The position numbers were made by a program, and so were the translations under genes. Shown here one piece after another: positions 10,676 through 19,751 of a DNA stretch of 64,000 bases (the stretch's first letter is position 1; each line of letters starts with the position of its first letter). The notes beneath the pieces were generated by a model that was not told the origin of the DNA, searched no databases, and was given only the letters and a program-made list of their open reading frames with translations. The stretch is from Phialophora verrucosa (taxonomy: Eukaryota > Ascomycota > Eurotiomycetes > Chaetothyriales > Herpotrichiellaceae), in the NCBI GenBank assembly GCA_002099365.1, contig MSED01000001.1, forward strand, positions 2,542,001 through 2,606,000. The letters are read 5' to 3'.

Positions 10676-13318
10676 ATGGGCCTTTGGCCATTTGGTGGAG
10701 GCAAGAAAGCCCGAACAAGCCAAGGCCAAGATCAAGGTCGACAAACCCTCCTTGAGAAGTCGCGGACAGATTTGGGTGCTGGAAAGAAAACAAGCTCGCC
10801 GCAAGTGGTCGCGACCATGAGCCGTGGGGGACAGGACGAGAAGCCCCGAAGGCTTTCCAAACAACGGCTACCATCTCAGTCTGGAAATGTCTCTCGGGTG
10901 CAAACGGCGCCTATCAACGTGCCTGGTCAGGATTCGAGAGCATACAGGCATGGCTCGGGCGCAGCAGACGCGGGGTTTCAAGGCCCCGACATGTATTCAC
11001 ACAACCCAATGTCACAGACGAGCATTGGGCCCGACGACTTTACGGCCCTGCCACAGGCTCCAACCTTGTTGGCCAGGCGTCCTGGATACGATCCGACGCT
11101 GCACCGAAGGAAGTCAAGCAAAAGAAAAGCCGAGGATTATGCTCGCGAAAGGGAGGTGCGCGCCATGAGCTCGCCTGTACAGGGCCTGAGGAGGCCACTT
11201 ACATATTCAGGCTCCGGTCCACTTCGACGAGATACGAAACAGATTCCCGGGGACCTCAATCGAAGACTGCAGCGACCAACGTCTGAAGTCTCTCTACCGC
11301 TGCCGGAAACAATACTGGAGTCTGAAGAAATGTCCAATCAAGCCTCCTTCAAAATCGGGTTTCTGGCGGCATTGAGTCCTAGACCTACGTTGACCTATGT
11401 TGCAGACCCTCGTCCTTCAGCTGGAAAGCAACCCGCGAGAGTGAAGCCTTCGATTGAGCAAGCCATCCAGGAAGAGGACCCTTCTTCGAGGAAACGAATC
11501 AATGAGCTGGCAGATGACCTTGATGCTGGTGGGCTAAGGGAATTGATGGAGCGAGATCGAAAACGCAGGGAGAAGAAAAAGGAGGCAGACCGTGCTCGCC
11601 TGGAACGAAAGCTCCAACGCAAGGCCGACAGGCAGCGCGAGGAGGAATTACGTGGTCGCCGGCTCAATGATCCCTCCGACAACATGATGGCTTTCAGCCC
11701 CCAGGACAGGGAAGGAAGGAGCAGGAGCCTTTTCGCTGTCGAGGCAGAAGCATCCCAATCAGCCACGGCAGGAACGCCCTCCAGTGCCAAAAACAAACAG
11801 GTCGATCCGTTTGTCGACCCGCGGAGTCCACCATCTCGGCTTGTGCAGCCCATTCGAAACCCATTCGAAGACGAGAAAGACATTGATATCACCCAAGATG
11901 CACTTGGTCAGGGAGAAGAGGAGCCTCCTGTGCCCGTCAAATCGCCCCTTCGAACGGTTTCTCCCACTCAGGTTAGGAGAGAACAAATCTCGCCTCATGC
12001 AGCGACTATTTCCCCACCAGTTTCTCCTGTCCAGCGACCTACAGACCGCCAAAGTCTGTCGCAAACCAGCGGACTCGGTCGTGAACTCACCCCTGAAGTC
12101 GCCGAGCAAGGATCGCTTGATCGACGTGCTTCGGATCAGAGCAGCCAACAGCTGAGTTCTTGGACCAGCTTCTTCAGGCGTGGCGGTAGGCGAAAAACCA
12201 GGACAACGGAGCGTGGACGGAGCACTCCTTCCGAGTTCTCAAACACGTCGCGAGAGTCATTTGCCGCTCGCAAGCAACAGCCTCCTCCAGTTGTGGTACC
12301 CCGATCTTTCCGCAGGTCCGACGCCTCCTCGATTCCTCAACGAACAATGTCCAAATTTCGCGAGGATTTGCCAGAACTGCCCATTTCACCACCTGATTCT
12401 CGTGTCCAATCCCCTGAAGTGATGACTGGTCCTCAGGCCGGGCAAGCGTCCCGGCAACCTCGACACTCGCTCTCCGGAACGTTAGATAATCGAAGTTTGG
12501 CCACCAGTTCGAGTAATGCCGCGCTCGATCGCACAACAGCCGAAACTCACCATCCTCAAGGTATAGATATAGAAACGGCTGGAGGCGCAGCGGCAATACC
12601 AATATCTCAATCGCTGGCATCAGTAGACTCAGAAGGATCATGGCTATCTGGAAGACCTCCAAAGAGACTCTCTGGCCCTATGAGCCACCCCCTCCGACAA
12701 AGCCAGTCCTCGATCCCGCCGCAGTCGATGCCAGGCTCCTTTGAACCAGAGGATGACGACCTCGCCAATGACGAGTACCTGAACAGGTTAACTCCGGGAC
12801 CCGGTGGACATCGGGACTCTGTCACCTCGGCAGATCGAAGAGCTAGCAGCAATGTCATCGACTTGGAGCGCGAGAGGCAAGAGAGTCCCGTGCCTGAGGT
12901 TCCGCAAATACCAGCCAGTCCAGGCTGGGATGAGACCTGGCATACGGGCATCGCGCGGCAACCTACTGTGGTTCGTCAGGCCACCCGAGCAAAATCCACC
13001 GAGGGACTATTGAACGAGGCCGGCAGAGACATGCCAGGTACGTCTCGGAGAGCCAGTACGGAAGGAGAGGACGATGAAGGCGAGAGTAACTTGCCAGGAG
13101 AGGCTCCTGTGGCAGACATACAAGAGGCAACCTTGTTACGTGCAAGGAGCGTGGATTACAAGAACAAGGGGCACGCGCGCCATATGAGTGCTGGAAGTGC
13201 CCGGTTGCTTGACATCCGACGCTCGTCGATACAGTCGGAAAGTACACCACGGAGCCCAAGCCTTCCCCAGATTGTATCACCAATTCAACGGGATCAGCCA
13301 GCACCCCCAGAGGAGTGA
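10676..13318 (+). CDS. large disordered fungal protein of unknown function
   Basis: Intronless 880-residue frame. I chose the ATG at 10676 (MGLWPFGGGKK) over an earlier in-frame start at 10622, because the short N-terminus with a hydrophobic/aromatic patch followed by basic residues looks native. Most of the protein is Ser/Pro/Arg/Gln rich and predicted disordered. A highly charged stretch near residues 290-335 (repeated Arg/Lys/Glu, for example MERDRKRREKKKEADRARL) should form a long helix or coiled coil. Many SP/TP sites and R-x-x-S sites suggest phosphorylation. The segment LSSWTSFFRRGGRRK has the look of an amphipathic membrane-binding helix. No enzymatic domain was seen and no function is proposed. 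Its length and lack of stops make it certainly coding. Confidence 0.85.
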   Translation: MGLWPFGGGKKARTSQGQDQGRQTLLEKSRTDLGAGKKTSSPQVVATMSRGGQDEKPRRLSKQRLPSQSGNVSRVQTAPINVPGQDSRAYRHGSGAADAGFQGPDMYSHNPMSQTSIGPDDFTALPQAPTLLARRPGYDPTLHRRKSSKRKAEDYAREREVRAMSSPVQGLRRPLTYSGSGPLRRDTKQIPGDLNRRLQRPTSEVSLPLPETILESEEMSNQASFKIGFLAALSPRPTLTYVADPRPSAGKQPARVKPSIEQAIQEEDPSSRKRINELADDLDAGGLRELMERDRKRREKKKEADRARLERKLQRKADRQREEELRGRRLNDPSDNMMAFSPQDREGRSRSLFAVEAEASQSATAGTPSSAKNKQVDPFVDPRSPPSRLVQPIRNPFEDEKDIDITQDALGQGEEEPPVPVKSPLRTVSPTQVRREQISPHAATISPPVSPVQRPTDRQSLSQTSGLGRELTPEVAEQGSLDRRASDQSSQQLSSWTSFFRRGGRRKTRTTERGRSTPSEFSNTSRESFAARKQQPPPVVVPRSFRRSDASSIPQRTMSKFREDLPELPISPPDSRVQSPEVMTGPQAGQASRQPRHSLSGTLDNRSLATSSSNAALDRTTAETHHPQGIDIETAGGAAAIPISQSLASVDSEGSWLSGRPPKRLSGPMSHPLRQSQSSIPPQSMPGSFEPEDDDLANDEYLNRLTPGPGGHRDSVTSADRRASSNVIDLERERQESPVPEVPQIPASPGWDETWHTGIARQPTVVRQATRAKSTEGLLNEAGRDMPGTSRRASTEGEDDEGESNLPGEAPVADIQEATLLRARSVDYKNKGHARHMSAGSARLLDIRRSSIQSESTPRSPSLPQIVSPIQRDQPAPPEE

Positions 13319-13696
13319 CTGAACCGTCATCACCAACACCGATGAACACAGATTTCCTTTGTCCATTCCTTATGTTTTCTCGATCACCGCCGGAGAGAGG
13401 CAGGTATTGGGACACCGCTGGGATTGGTGATATCCCTACGACATTCACGACGCCGAAAATTGATACCCCACATCGCTCTCTTCATTCCTTTTCAGACGGG
13501 GTTTCACTGTATACCTGCAGTTTGGGTTCAGTGGCAATGCCATGCCGTTGAGCGAGCGTATAATCGAGCGAGCAATTGATTTGCAAGCAAGTTCTTGATA
13601 TCTATTGGAATCAGCAAGCGGGTTTTGCACAAAAAGAGATAAATAATGAGTGATGCCAGGAGCATTTTCCACTAGCTGAGTCCTGGTCGATTCGGC
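13319..13696. other. short intergenic region
   Basis: Probably the 3' untranslated region of the preceding gene. No motif was recognised. Confidence 0.5.
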
Positions 13697-13999
13697 ATGT
13701 CTGCGTATGGCAAGTGGGATGGAAAACATGTGCTTTGGTACTGGCGAGGATCACAGTCAGAGAGACACGTAGCACAAAGCGGCCAGCTTCCGAAGCCAAC
13801 TCCATCCAACCCCGTCAGTGACAATGAATTCATCGCCGCTATAGACGAAGGAACAAGCCAGTGGGTTCCGGTAGAGGGCTTTGCTAAGACGAAAGGCGTG
13901 CCCAACATGTTGCTGCTTGCTGGGGCTCCGTCTAAACATGCGGCAGGATCACGCACCAACACAGCTCACAGTGACACAGCGAGCACAGCGTACGAGTAA
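13697..13999 (+). CDS. small hypothetical protein (100 residues)
   Basis: Uninterrupted ATG-to-stop frame with balanced amino-acid composition. The N-terminus is aromatic-rich (KWDGKHVLWYWRG), a hydrophobic segment (VPNMLLLAGAP) follows, and the tail is Ser/Thr/Ala rich. No family was recognised. It sits in the same orientation as its neighbours with 378 bp before it and 361 bp after it. It could also be the last exon of a longer transcript or a chance ORF. Confidence 0.4.
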   Translation: MSAYGKWDGKHVLWYWRGSQSERHVAQSGQLPKPTPSNPVSDNEFIAAIDEGTSQWVPVEGFAKTKGVPNMLLLAGAPSKHAAGSRTNTAHSDTASTAYE

Positions 14000-14360
14000 A
14001 CAGTAATTACTCCCTCGGCGTCACGGTGACGTCGATGACGTTATCATTCGGAAGGGGGATGGTGGGGGCGGCAAGGAGAGAAAGGTTGCGCAAATCTCAA
14101 ATACTGGTTTCCCATTAATCAGCGGCTTCCATACAAAGTCCTGCGTTGATCTCGCTCCTTCTCTGGAATTATCTCAATATCACTCAGCCTCACTGCATCC
14201 ATTCTCCTCCACGGTCTATATAACCTTCACCCTGGACGTCGCTCTGCGTTCATCCGCAGCCAAAATTCACCGCATACTCCCAACCCGCCAGCTACTTTCA
14301 GCAACTCGAACCACCCCGCTTCAACCGAGTCCGCGCTTTTTCACCACGACAACAGCCAAA
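14000..14360. other. thioredoxin 5' region with an ATG-less open extension
   Basis: The thioredoxin frame stays open upstream from 14007 to the ATG at 14361 (118 codons) without any in-frame ATG. The last roughly 39 codons read as a mitochondrial-type presequence: Arg/Ser/Thr/Leu rich and ending in PSPRFFTTTTAK just before the ATG. See the findings. Confidence 0.55.
14217..14223 (+). promoter_or_regulatory. TATA-like element of the thioredoxin gene
   Basis: TATATAA lies 138-144 bp before the ATG at 14361, a usual distance for a fungal TATA box. If used, transcription would start around 14250-14290, inside the presequence-like stretch. No experimental support. Confidence 0.4.
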
Positions 14361-14786
14361 ATGGTCGTCCACAACCTTGCAGAGTACGTAGCATACCATC
14401 AAGCCAAGCTGCGCGAGGAACAAGCGCGCAACAACCCCCAACCCGCGATGAAGTACGGTGTTAACCCAATCCACAGCAAGTCTTCCTTCACGACCTCTAT
14501 CGTCCAAGGTCCGGCCGACAAGCTGATCGTCCTCGACTGCTTCGCCACGTGGTGCGGTCCTTGCAAGGTCATCGCGCCCGAAGTCCTCAAGTTCTCCAAT
14601 TCGGAGCAGTACAAAGACAAGGTCGATTTTTACAAGGTTGACGTCGACGAGGCGCCCGATGTCGCCCAGGAACTCGGCGTGAGGGCCATGCCTACATTTA
14701 TGTTCTTCAAGAATGGCGAGAAGGTCGCCGAGGTGGTTGGCGCCAATGTCCGTGCCTTGGAAGCGACGATCCAGAAGCACATGTAA
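14361..14786 (+). CDS. thioredoxin with N-terminal extension
   Basis: Small dithiol-disulfide oxidoreductase that reduces peroxiredoxins, ribonucleotide reductase and other targets. The intronless frame gives 141 residues. The active site FATWCGPCK has redox cysteines C65 and C68, and the cis-proline motif is AMPTFMFF. Family members are usually about 105-112 residues. Here about 29 residues precede a second Met (codon at 14448, MKYGVNPIHSK) that would give a normal 112-residue thioredoxin. A third, ATG-less extension lies upstream (14232-14360) and resembles a mitochondrial presequence. The locus may therefore make cytosolic and mitochondrial forms. Catalytic identity is certain; localisation is inference. 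Confidence 0.92.
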   Translation: MVVHNLAEYVAYHQAKLREEQARNNPQPAMKYGVNPIHSKSSFTTSIVQGPADKLIVLDCFATWCGPCKVIAPEVLKFSNSEQYKDKVDFYKVDVDEAPDVAQELGVRAMPTFMFFKNGEKVAEVVGANVRALEATIQKHM

Positions 14787-15784
14787 ACAAGCTGTACCAA
14801 TCCTTCCGTCAAAATTCGCCAGCTTCTTCAAAACCCCGCAACAACTCCCATCCGACCTGGCTTCACAACCCAACTTTCACACATCTGGCATCTACTCTCA
14901 ATGGAAAAGAAGGGTGGAACACGGAGGACCAAGGTAGACAGACACCGGGCGAGCAGCTATTCGAGCTCCGCCCCGCGGATCACGTCTCCTTTCGCAATTG
15001 GGCAGAAAATGAGAACTGAGAAGGAGAGGAAATGAATTGTTCAATACACGTCCTCTGTCATCTCCTCCCTTATACTGTGTTCGCCTTTGCAAGCTATACT
15101 GTACTATCTTTCCTATAGCCCGCCCAGGCAGTCACTCAGTCAGTCAGCACCTCGCTACTTGCAAAGTATGGCAAACGAGATCTCCCTCTGCTCGTCGTCC
15201 CAGTTCTAGCTTCCGACTACTGTACGAGTTGCCGATTCTCTCGATCCCGAGGGGTTTTCACAGCATATCACTAATCACGGCGTTCCATCTGACATACATG
15301 CACAGATTGAAAGTCCCCGCAAATTGCGTCAACCTCGAGTTGCTACGGTGAAATACAGTAAAGGACCACTGCGGCATGGCGGGGCATCTACAGTACAGTC
15401 TACAGTACGAGCACCGCATCCTGACGGATCAGATCATGGAATCACAAGGTATATATTTTATGGTGATGAAGCTTGTTGAGGTGTTCTAGAGAGTTGGGGA
15501 ACGTCGAGTGGCAGGCTCTTTTCTTTTTATTATCGTGCAGGAGGTAGGGGGTGGATGTAGATGTGGATGTGGATTTGGAATTGAGGTTACGTTGAAAGTT
15601 CAGAACTCTAGACTCATTGCTCAATTAATTTTCAATTCATGGGTTATGTATCTATGTTTGCGCTCTGGCTGACGTCGACGCTGATTTGCATAGAGGGGCC
15701 GCGGACGTATTCTTTTCTTCATCTCTCGGGTCGTCATAATCCACCTGTGGACTCCATGCCGTAGCCACAGATGTATCCGCTCGT
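14787..15784. other. convergent intergenic region, thioredoxin / MFS transporter
   Basis: About 1 kb between two converging stop codons, holding 3' untranslated regions. A short imperfect GTGGAT-type repeat occurs near 15550-15580. No gene was recognised. Confidence 0.5.
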
Positions 15785-17739
15785 TCAGTGCGTGTAGACG
15801 AAAAACGGATTCCTTAGGTCCGTCTCGTCGCTGTACGCCAGCTTCTCCCTCACGATAATCTTCTCGTCCTCACTCATCTCCGCCAGGCGCTGCTGATTCT
15901 TCTTGTTGAGCCGGTCATTGCAGAAGCGGAGGACGAAGCACACGCAGACCTGGGCGCTGAGGCACGCGACGATGGCGATCTTGCCGCTCTTGTAGCCAGG
16001 GGCTTCGCTCTGCTGGAACGTTTGTGTGCCCTGGAAGCGTGGTGTCGTTAGTCTAGTCTGATTCCTCCGTCCCTCCCCCATACATCCAGACATGACTCTA
16101 CGGAGGAGGAGGAGAATAGGTCGTTTGCGTGGTCTGAACTCAACTTACCAGGATGTTGCCCAAGCAGAAGCCGACCAAAGTCAAGGCATTTGCCGTGACT
16201 TTTTTCGAATGACCCGCGATGTTGGACGCGTTCCACGCCAGGAGGAGCATGAACGCGGCGCCGAACGTTCCGCTGAGATAGGACGCGAAGAGCAGAGCGC
16301 CTTTACTTTGGGGGATGCCCTCCGGGTCGAGGCCGTACATCAAGCCCGCTGCGACGATGGTCGGGATGAGGCAGATGAGCATCACCAGGGAGCGATCGTT
16401 CCATCGATCACTGAGGTATCCGGAGAGGAGGACAATAAAGATCCCCACTGCACCGGAGGGCATGTTGAGAATGAGCGCCTGTTGGCTGGTGTATCCGAAC
16501 GTGGTGAGCAGGATGGAGGAGAAGTTGGACAAGCCCCCTGAGAGGAAGGTCAGCACCCAGGTTCATCCACCTGGCGATCTCTGTCCTTACCGTTGGGTAT
16601 CGAAGTCAGCAACACGGACAGGAAGACCAGCCAGACTCGAACGTCCTTGACCGACTCCATGACCTGCGCTCTCTTCAGCTTCGCGTTCTGCGTACCCGAC
16701 TGGTTCTCCTTGACGCGAAGCAAGGCCGCGACTTTCTCGGCCTCGGTGAATCGCACCGCCTTGACTGGCGAGTCGGGCAGCAACATGAAGACGCCAAACC
16801 CGGTAATTATGGTGATCAAGCCGATGATCAGGAAGAAGATGCGCCAGCTGGCGAACTTGCTGGTCGTGAAGCTAGCGCCGTAGGCGACGCCCGACCCAAA
16901 GATTTGCGTGACGCTATTACAGACATAGAAAAAACTCTAGAGCGTTGTATTGTCAGAAAGAAAGTCACGTGCTAGGATCCCGGCAGTCTCAAACTCACCA
17001 CTCTGCGGCCCTGTTCTTCCTTCTTATACCACATGGCGATAATCAGGACAAGGATCGGTGCCACAGGCGCCTCAAAGACACCTAACAGCGTCCGGCACAC
17101 CATCAGGCCGGCATAAGAGGTGCACGCAGCCATGCAGGACAGAATGACACCCCACAACATCACATTCGCACCCAGGTATTTCCCTAGGCGGCTGATGCGT
17201 TGGGCAAGGTACTGGGTTGGGAACTCGGCGGCCAGGAAGCCGATGTAGAACATCATGGCCACGTTGCTATAATCCTGACCGACCAGGTGGGTGTCCGTGC
17301 GCAGGCCCATGACTGCGGCGTAAGAGATGGTCGTTTTGTCCCTGCACAGGTGTGAGACGTTGGTGTGGAATAGATAATTGAGGGCTGTGCCTCAATAGAT
17401 ATCTTGGGGAGAGGAGCAAGGAGAGCACACTCACAGGTATTGCAAGAAGTACACGGCGATCATGCAGGGCACAATGGTGAAGTCAATCTTTCGCAGCAAA
17501 CGCTTTGTAGCCTTGGGATCTGCCAGGATGGCGATGGCTTCTTGTCGAACGGCATCGGCGTTGGGGTGGTCCTTCAAGAAGGCAAAGGCCTCGTCGGCAT
17601 CTTTGATCGAAATGTCGAGTTGTCCAAGTGCCTCGTCCAGTGATGCGTTTGTGGCGATGCTGTGCTTTCTGTCCATATCCACGATCTTTTTCTCATCGCT
17701 TGACCCCAGCATGGAGGGCTTGTCGGCTTGAACGTCCAT
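15785..17739 (-). CDS. MFS anion:cation symporter (Dal5/allantoate permease-like)
   Basis: Plasma-membrane proton-coupled importer of the major facilitator superfamily, ACS/Dal5 group, whose members carry allantoate, ureidosuccinate, nicotinate, pantothenate or dipeptides. Five exons: 17739-17435, 17341-16999, 16936-16591, 16537-16149 and 16030-15785 (542 residues). An approximately 85-residue cytosolic N-terminus leads into KATKRLLRKIDFTIVPC, then DKTTISYAAVMGLR and FYIGFLAAEFPTQYLAQR, which are typical of this group. Twelve hydrophobic segments are arranged 6+6 around a charged central loop. The start is the ATG at 17739, because the codons just upstream lack an ATG. The substrate cannot be told from sequence alone. 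The position upstream of a C2H2 protein gene on the same strand gives no clue. Confidence 0.9.
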
Positions 17740-18432
17740 TTTCAAAGGCGACTATCACGGACCGCTTGTTGCTGGAAACTGAAGAAACGGCGAGATCGCC
17801 AACGCGCGACAACAAGACATATTTAAGCCCCTGAAGCATTGCCTCCAAGGCCATGGCCAAGTGTAGTTTATCAACCAACAGGCGCAGACTCCGCAATTGA
17901 CCTTCTGAATAAAGAAGGTCGATCGGTCGCGGGCCGTAGGAGAAGAGCGGCTGGTATCAACCGACATGCAAGCAATGAAGCAGAAATGTCCGTAGGGCCA
18001 CCATGTTTCACGGCTGGATTGGTCTGCGCGGTAAGCGATATCGACTATCAGAGGGGTGTGCAGGGAATTCGGTATAGAAGAGTGTGGTCATTGACGGGAG
18101 ATGGACGTCGACGACTTGTCGAGCTGCCACATCGGGCAAAGCTCCAGTGTGATCTGCGGACGACATCGGGCAAAACCTACTCCCGGTATCTTCGTACATC
18201 TCCCTCGCTCGCTCAGTCATGCGCATCGAGTGGCCGGATATCAGATGCCGAGAACAAGAAGGAAAGAATGGCGGGAAGTCGAGGAGTTCGCTCCTCCTGA
18301 CTTGATGCTACAATGCATAGATACTAGCCAGAGGAGCCCCACAGCAGTGGTTGCGCAGCAGCACATGACAGTCCGTTCAAGCCGCCCATTATGGCGTCAG
18401 GGACAGGCATTTCAATGCTGAAGAGACTGCCA
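17740..18432. other. intergenic: MFS transporter promoter
   Basis: About 700 bp upstream of the transporter, also holding the 3' flank of the C2H2 gene. Only weak ORFs. No regulatory site identified with confidence. Confidence 0.5.
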
Positions 18433-18741
18433 TCATCTCCGATTCTTGGACCTCTTTTCCGCGTCCTCGGCGTCGACCTTGTGTTTCTTGTCGTGCTCAT
18501 GCAGGGCATCCAGAGAAGGAAGCCATCTGTCGCAGTAAAAACAAGGGACGCGATCAGGATTCAACTCGACATGGAAGTTTCCGTCTTCTTTGAAGTCGAG
18601 CGACTTGAAGTGCGCGAAGGACTCCGAATACCGCAGTAGCTTGTCCATACACGCGCCTATGGCAAGCTGTATGGTCTCTGGCGTGCTTGTTGCTTCAGAT
18701 GTAACCTTGGCAGCTGCCGCTGCCCCGTAGACGGTAGGCAT
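18433..18741 (-). CDS. small single-C2H2 zinc-finger protein
   Basis: ATG-to-stop frame of 102 residues. One classical finger, C-x2-C-x12-H-x3-H (CFYCDRWLPSLDALHEHDKK, then H), lies near residues 67-87. It is followed by a Lys/Glu/Asp/Arg-rich basic-acidic tail. The N-terminal half has an alanine-rich stretch and a predicted helix. One finger alone rarely binds DNA specifically, so protein or RNA binding is as likely. I do not recognise an ortholog. The matched finger spacing argues against a chance ORF. Confidence 0.55.
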   Translation of the reverse strand: MPTVYGAAAAAKVTSEATSTPETIQLAIGACMDKLLRYSESFAHFKSLDFKEDGNFHVELNPDRVPCFYCDRWLPSLDALHEHDKKHKVDAEDAEKRSKNRR

Positions 18742-19751
18742 TGTGGTACTGGTGGGTGGTGTCTTTTGACAAAGAGTGTTCCCAGATGTGTTGATTCAAG
18801 AGACAATTGATAGGTAACAAGGTCTGTCACACCTCGATCGACTGATTCCCTTGTCAAATGCCGTTGGTAGAGGCCGCTCCAGGAAAATCTAATAAGAAAT
18901 TAGCATAGACCTTTCAGATCCGTCTCGGCCATACTGATCAGTAACAATTTCTACCTTGACCTGAGTCTCAGTTGAAACTGAGACGGGATCAAGTATGCTG
19001 GGATAGGTACACGGAAATTGGCCTTTAAGTAGCTTGGAAACCAGTCTTCAACAACCAGGCAACCACGTCGCTTGAAGGCGGGTGAAGAGGGCGGTTGACA
19101 CGCAAATGTTTGCTATCAAAACAAGGCGTCGAGTCAAGCGTTGGGCAGCATTTTGTCTGAGGCAAGGCGATCGAGGGTCGGGCACGCTGCGGTAGTCGCT
19201 CAACCGAAAGTTAAAAATCATGGGCCTGATTGTCGAGAACCTGAAGCCTTGTTGACTTCAAGGCAACATGGCATTGAAGAAAAGATTTGGGTATGTAGAC
19301 ACTCCGATAAGTTTGCCTTGGACGCTAGTTGAGGCAGTGGGCGGGTGATGTGGAATGCCTCAGTAATTATTCACCAAGTCATCCAACGGTGATTCTTGGG
19401 AGGCTGCCTTGAGTGAAGAGGAAGTTAAGCTAGGGATAGCCCGGCCCACGGATAGCTCGCCCAAAGAACTATTTAAGTCAGGTAGGGCTGCGCAAGGCAA
19501 ACATACTCTACATACGAGTACAGCACCAATGGCGAAAAGTATGTCCGCCTGGGCCAAAACTTGGGATCTTGAGCTTCCCTTGGCCACACTGCAGCCCGCG
19601 TCGACAGGGCGGAAGCGCGTGCACATAGTTTGACAGCCCGTATTCTTGTCTGGGCTCCAGTCTGGTGTAGATATGGATCGCGAGCTGATCATTCCCCGCG
19701 TGTTCAACATGTCACTAAACCGAAGCCATCAGCAGCGGCTGCACCTCCATC
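18742..19751. other. divergent intergenic region, C2H2 gene / HET gene
   Basis: About 1 kb between two divergent starts. It contains a perfect 20-bp inverted repeat at 18965-18984. No gene was recognised. Confidence 0.5.
18965..18984. repeat. perfect inverted repeat (9-bp arms)
   Basis: GTCTCAGTTGAAACTGAGAC has perfect 9-bp arms around GA, or an 8-bp stem with a TGAA loop in RNA. It lies in the intergenic region between the C2H2 and HET genes. It could be a binding site for a dimeric transcription factor or a chance palindrome. Confidence 0.5.

Noticed and set aside
11395..12662. Several long antisense frames in the 880-residue gene
   Set aside because: Low-complexity Ser/Arg codons leave antisense frames free of stops; no protein features.
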